From Desulfobacterales bacterium (GTDB taxonomy: Bacteria > Desulfobacterota > Desulfobacteria > Desulfobacterales > RPRI01), in NCBI GenBank assembly GCA_020052975.1, contig JAGVOC010000040.1:1-5560 (forward strand): a stretch of 5,560 bases of DNA, in the 5' to 3' direction. The translations under genes were made by a program, and so were the position numbers. This document shows, in pieces, positions 3,396-5,560 of this stretch (its first letter is position 1; each line of letters begins with the position of its first letter). The notes under the pieces are model-generated. The model saw only the letters and a list, made by a program, of their open reading frames with translations. It searched no databases and was not told where the DNA came from.

Positions 3396-5345
3396 TTAGC
3401 TAAACTCATACTTTACGTAAACTTCGTAACGGCGGTAATATGATGGATCTTCCTGCACGTCAAAATAAAGAGAACTGGGCCGCGCCGGAAGATCTATCCG
3501 GGGACCCTCCTCGGTGATTATGGTGACATTGTTGCCGGGATAATTAAGATTAAGCCAGGACTTCAAGGTGTGCGTATACGGATAAACCACCTGTCTGGGA
3601 TGGCTAAAAGCAGCCTCATGCGAGGTGATATGGTTCGGTATGTAATTAATGTCCAGTGTCGCGTCGCCGGGTAATTTTTGCATTGTTTCAGCAATATTGG
3701 CTAGCAGCATCTGCGTTATCACGGCATTATCCGACCATTCCCCCTCATCATTTTCGAAAGGTAGGGCAACCAGGAAAAAAGACATGCATGCCAGAAACGC
3801 CAAAACGGCAATCCCGGCTTTCAGCGACGTAAATCTGTCTTTACCTCGAGAGTAATAACTCCGGGTTTTCGTCCGGATTAGATCGACGCCCCGCACTATC
3901 AACAACGCCCAGATCATGGATACAGGGAAAATCGAAAAGTAAATGTAATAGTGACAGAATGTTTTCGTGGCAATAAATATAATTAATGGTAACAAAACCC
4001 ACGAAGCCAGAAAGAGGAGCAACTTCACGTCCTCCGAATCACTGGCCAGATTCTTTAGCTTCGCATGGGGAGAGATAGCCAGCGCCAGCAGAGTGAAAAG
4101 AAAAAACAGGAACGAAAAAAGGATGATAAAGAAGTTTCTCCCCCTAAAAAGGGCGACCTGCAACGATGCAGCTTGATCAATCTGCAATATACGCAAGGTC
4201 AGAAATTCGGTATGTGCTACGCCTCCATATATTTTCTGCATGAATTTGTTATACACGAAAGCCAAGTCAGGATAGCTGATTACAAGAAACAGGGAAATAA
4301 CGGCCCCGCACCATATCGCGACGATTACTATCTTCCTCACCGGCCCGCACTTTTCCCGGATATGGCTATAAAGGACCGGCCCTAGCACAACTAATGAAAA
4401 GCAAAATATCAGGCATCCCAGGGCTGATAAAACGATAGCCGCGGCGCCCGGGGATGAGCTGATGAAATCGGCGGCCAGGCCGCCGGGATGGAGCAGATCC
4501 AGGAAGTAGTCTTTTATGATTGCCCCGTATAAATAGAACTCATCCGCCAGACTGCTGGCGGAAGGGCGTAAATAACCCGCGGTCCCCCGTAAAATTATGG
4601 TCCGCCAGAGCAGGAAGAATATGGTCAAAGACAGATAGGGGAGAGTTGCTGTTATGGCCTGCCAAGCTTTGGTTTTCCTCCCGGCCGCCGGCCACGGGGG
4701 AAAAATTATCAAGTATGACAGGATTATCAGCGGCAGTGCCACGGCAATTTCCTTGGAACCTAAAGCCAAGACAAAAGCAAATAGCGAGGCAATGAGCCAG
4801 AATTTTCCCCGGGCCCTGCTCAGATGGTTTAAAAAAAATAAGAAAGAAAGTAGTACAAAAAGAGTAACCAGGATGTCATGCCTGCGCGTGGAGGAGGGAA
4901 TTACCTCTATGAGGATGGGATGAATTGTAAAAATCAGTGAGCCCAGCCAGGTAACCGGAAGATTTCGTTTGGACAATTTGTATATAAGAAAAAATGCTGT
5001 AACCGTGGTGATAATGTGCAAGAGAACATCGGTCAGATGGTAACCGAACGGGTCAAGCTCCCATAACGCATAATTCAGGCCATAGGACAAGTTGGAAACA
5101 GGACGGTAGAACTGCCCGATGCCTATGCCTTCGCCTCCGTACCCATTAAAAAGCTGATTGGTGAAAATTCTTTCTACGTCGCTAAGCGAATGGATGCGAC
5201 TGGATTCAATCAGGGAAAATTCGTCCGTATCCGTGAAAGGCATGGAAAGGACGTTCTGGAAAGAGAAGAAGGAAACAATAACTACGGTTGCAAGCGCCAA
5301 AGCTATCAGTACACGGGATGAGAGCAATTGACCCCCAAATTGCAA
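3396..5345 (-). CDS. GT-C fold membrane glycosyltransferase-like protein (PMT/TMTC-related)
   Basis: A 649-residue polytopic inner-membrane protein with about 12-13 predicted membrane segments (first at about 11-29, then about 104-123, 130-148, 157-174, 182-215, 230-248, 302-324, 339-357, 405-425, 441-485 and 509-527) and a soluble C-terminal domain of about 120 residues, probably periplasmic. The first outer loop carries TDTDEF (D39, D41, E42), the acidic pair expected for the catalytic base and metal site of GT-C enzymes. It is followed by FYRPVSNLSYGLNYALW (79-95), GYHLTDVLLH (101-110), a loop HP (142-143) and RRHD (154-157), an order typical of bacterial relatives of TMTC/PMT O-mannosyltransferases that use lipid-linked sugars. 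Donor and acceptor cannot be told, and no TPR repeats follow. The frame begins at TTG 5345 without a clear ribosome binding site; TTG at 5327, behind GGGGG, is an alternative. It is monocistronic within the window and has its own promoter. Confidence 0.85.
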   Translation of the reverse strand: MQFGGQLLSSRVLIALALATVVIVSFFSFQNVLSMPFTDTDEFSLIESSRIHSLSDVERIFTNQLFNGYGGEGIGIGQFYRPVSNLSYGLNYALWELDPFGYHLTDVLLHIITTVTAFFLIYKLSKRNLPVTWLGSLIFTIHPILIEVIPSSTRRHDILVTLFVLLSFLFFLNHLSRARGKFWLIASLFAFVLALGSKEIAVALPLIILSYLIIFPPWPAAGRKTKAWQAITATLPYLSLTIFFLLWRTIILRGTAGYLRPSASSLADEFYLYGAIIKDYFLDLLHPGGLAADFISSSPGAAAIVLSALGCLIFCFSLVVLGPVLYSHIREKCGPVRKIVIVAIWCGAVISLFLVISYPDLAFVYNKFMQKIYGGVAHTEFLTLRILQIDQAASLQVALFRGRNFFIILFSFLFFLFTLLALAISPHAKLKNLASDSEDVKLLLFLASWVLLPLIIFIATKTFCHYYIYFSIFPVSMIWALLIVRGVDLIRTKTRSYYSRGKDRFTSLKAGIAVLAFLACMSFFLVALPFENDEGEWSDNAVITQMLLANIAETMQKLPGDATLDINYIPNHITSHEAAFSHPRQVVYPYTHTLKSWLNLNYPGNNVTIITEEGPRIDLPARPSSLYFDVQEDPSYYRRYEVYVKYEFS

Positions 5346-5377
5346 AAGAGAATAAGCGAGTTAATTTGATACCTTAC

Positions 5378-5406
5378 ATGATAATCTAATCACTTGAGAA
5401 TGTCAT
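5378..5406 (-). promoter_or_regulatory. Sigma-70-like promoter of the GT-C gene
   Basis: On the minus strand ATGACA (5401-5406) and TATCAT (5378-5383) each match the consensus at 5 of 6 positions, with the ideal 17-base spacer. Transcription would start near 5371, leaving a leader of about 25 bases before the TTG at 5345. The insertion sequence end lies about 55 bases further upstream and does not interrupt it. Confidence 0.5.
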
Positions 5407-5462
5407 TTTTGGATAAGTGGAAGTACTATTTATTTGTGATGGAGATTTTTGGTATGGAAGGA

Positions 5463-5560
5463 GGCGGATTCAACTTTGAAGCGCAACAGTTAACAGAGTT
5501 GATGTTTTGAAGAATACTTCATAGGGCGTTTTGAATCCAAGCTTTTTTCTGGGCCGGTGA
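5463..5560 (-). mobile_element. End of an IS30-family insertion sequence (runs off right edge)
   Basis: The stretch from about 5463 to 5490 contains GATTCAA, then CGCAACAGTTA, the same landmarks in the same order as the IS30 terminal inverted repeat as I remember it. The last codons of the transposase lie inside this repeat, as in several IS30-family members. The exact outer boundary (5461-5465) and the target duplication cannot be fixed because the other end is not in the window. Confidence 0.7.
5470..5560 (-). CDS. IS30-family transposase, C-terminal end only
   Basis: On the minus strand the last 29 codons and a TGA stop (5470-5472) are present, reading HRPRKKLGFKTPYEVFF and then KTSTLLTVALQS. 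The motif RPRK-x-LG-x-(K/R)TP-x-E-x-F is the well-known end of IS30-family DDE transposases, which cut and join the element ends. The rest of the gene, including the catalytic residues, lies outside the window, so intactness cannot be judged. No stop or frameshift occurs in the visible part. Confidence 0.85.
   Translation of the reverse strand, partial: HRPRKKLGFKTPYEVFFKTSTLLTVALQS

Noticed and set aside
4065..4385. Plus-strand frames inside the GT-C gene (also 4520-4795 and 4654-4923)
   Set aside because: They are antisense shadows of a long, well-supported membrane protein gene, with no start signals or recognisable products.
5400..5510. 36-codon plus-strand ORF near the right end
   Set aside because: It crosses the IS30 terminal repeat and the antisense of the transposase end, and has no convincing ribosome binding site.

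Overview
The window is an accessory region of a bacterial genome, probably Gram-negative. I base this on the small-gene repertoire, a RelE/ParE toxin-antitoxin pair, an IS30-type insertion sequence end and a lone GT-C membrane glycosyltransferase. Base composition is intermediate. No housekeeping gene fixes the taxon; Desulfobacterota or Pseudomonadota is a guess.

Layout. Positions 1-311 hold the end of a short charged, antitoxin-like protein entering from the left. Positions 334-852 encode a DUF6933-type protein. A second copy, about two-thirds identical in protein, lies at 2679-3194. Each copy is followed, on the opposite strand, by a previously unlisted micro-ORF of 31-32 codons (927-1025 and 3212-3307). 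The two micro-ORF products are about 70% identical, differ mostly at codon positions 1 and 3, and contain no indels. A small hairpin lies exactly 20 bases beyond the shared block in both copies, and one of its base pairs differs between copies in a pair-preserving way. The repeated unit is therefore DUF6933 gene + convergent micro-ORF + hairpin. This is the most interesting signal in the window.

Between the two units is a cargo of small genes: a type II toxin-antitoxin operon (1179-1690; Unstab_antitox-type antitoxin overlapping a RelE/ParE-type toxin by 4 bases, with operator-like dyads upstream); a four-cysteine hypothetical gene (1773-2417) with an excellent ribosome binding site and what looks like an extra C-terminal domain; and a 47-codon ORF (2545-2688) whose first 15 residues look like the start of a known small hypothetical family before losing all resemblance. 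That ORF overlaps the start of the second DUF6933 gene.

The right half is a different module on the minus strand: a 649-residue polytopic GT-C glycosyltransferase-like protein (3396-5345) with its own good sigma-70-like promoter (5378-5406). Just upstream of that promoter the window ends inside an IS30-family element: its terminal inverted repeat starts near 5463, and the last 29 residues of its transposase are readable on the minus strand.

Functionally, the left 3.3 kb looks like a defence/addiction-type island built of repeated small gene pairs. Only the RelE-type pair has a known mechanism; a role for the DUF6933/micro-ORF pair is inference from layout and conservation.
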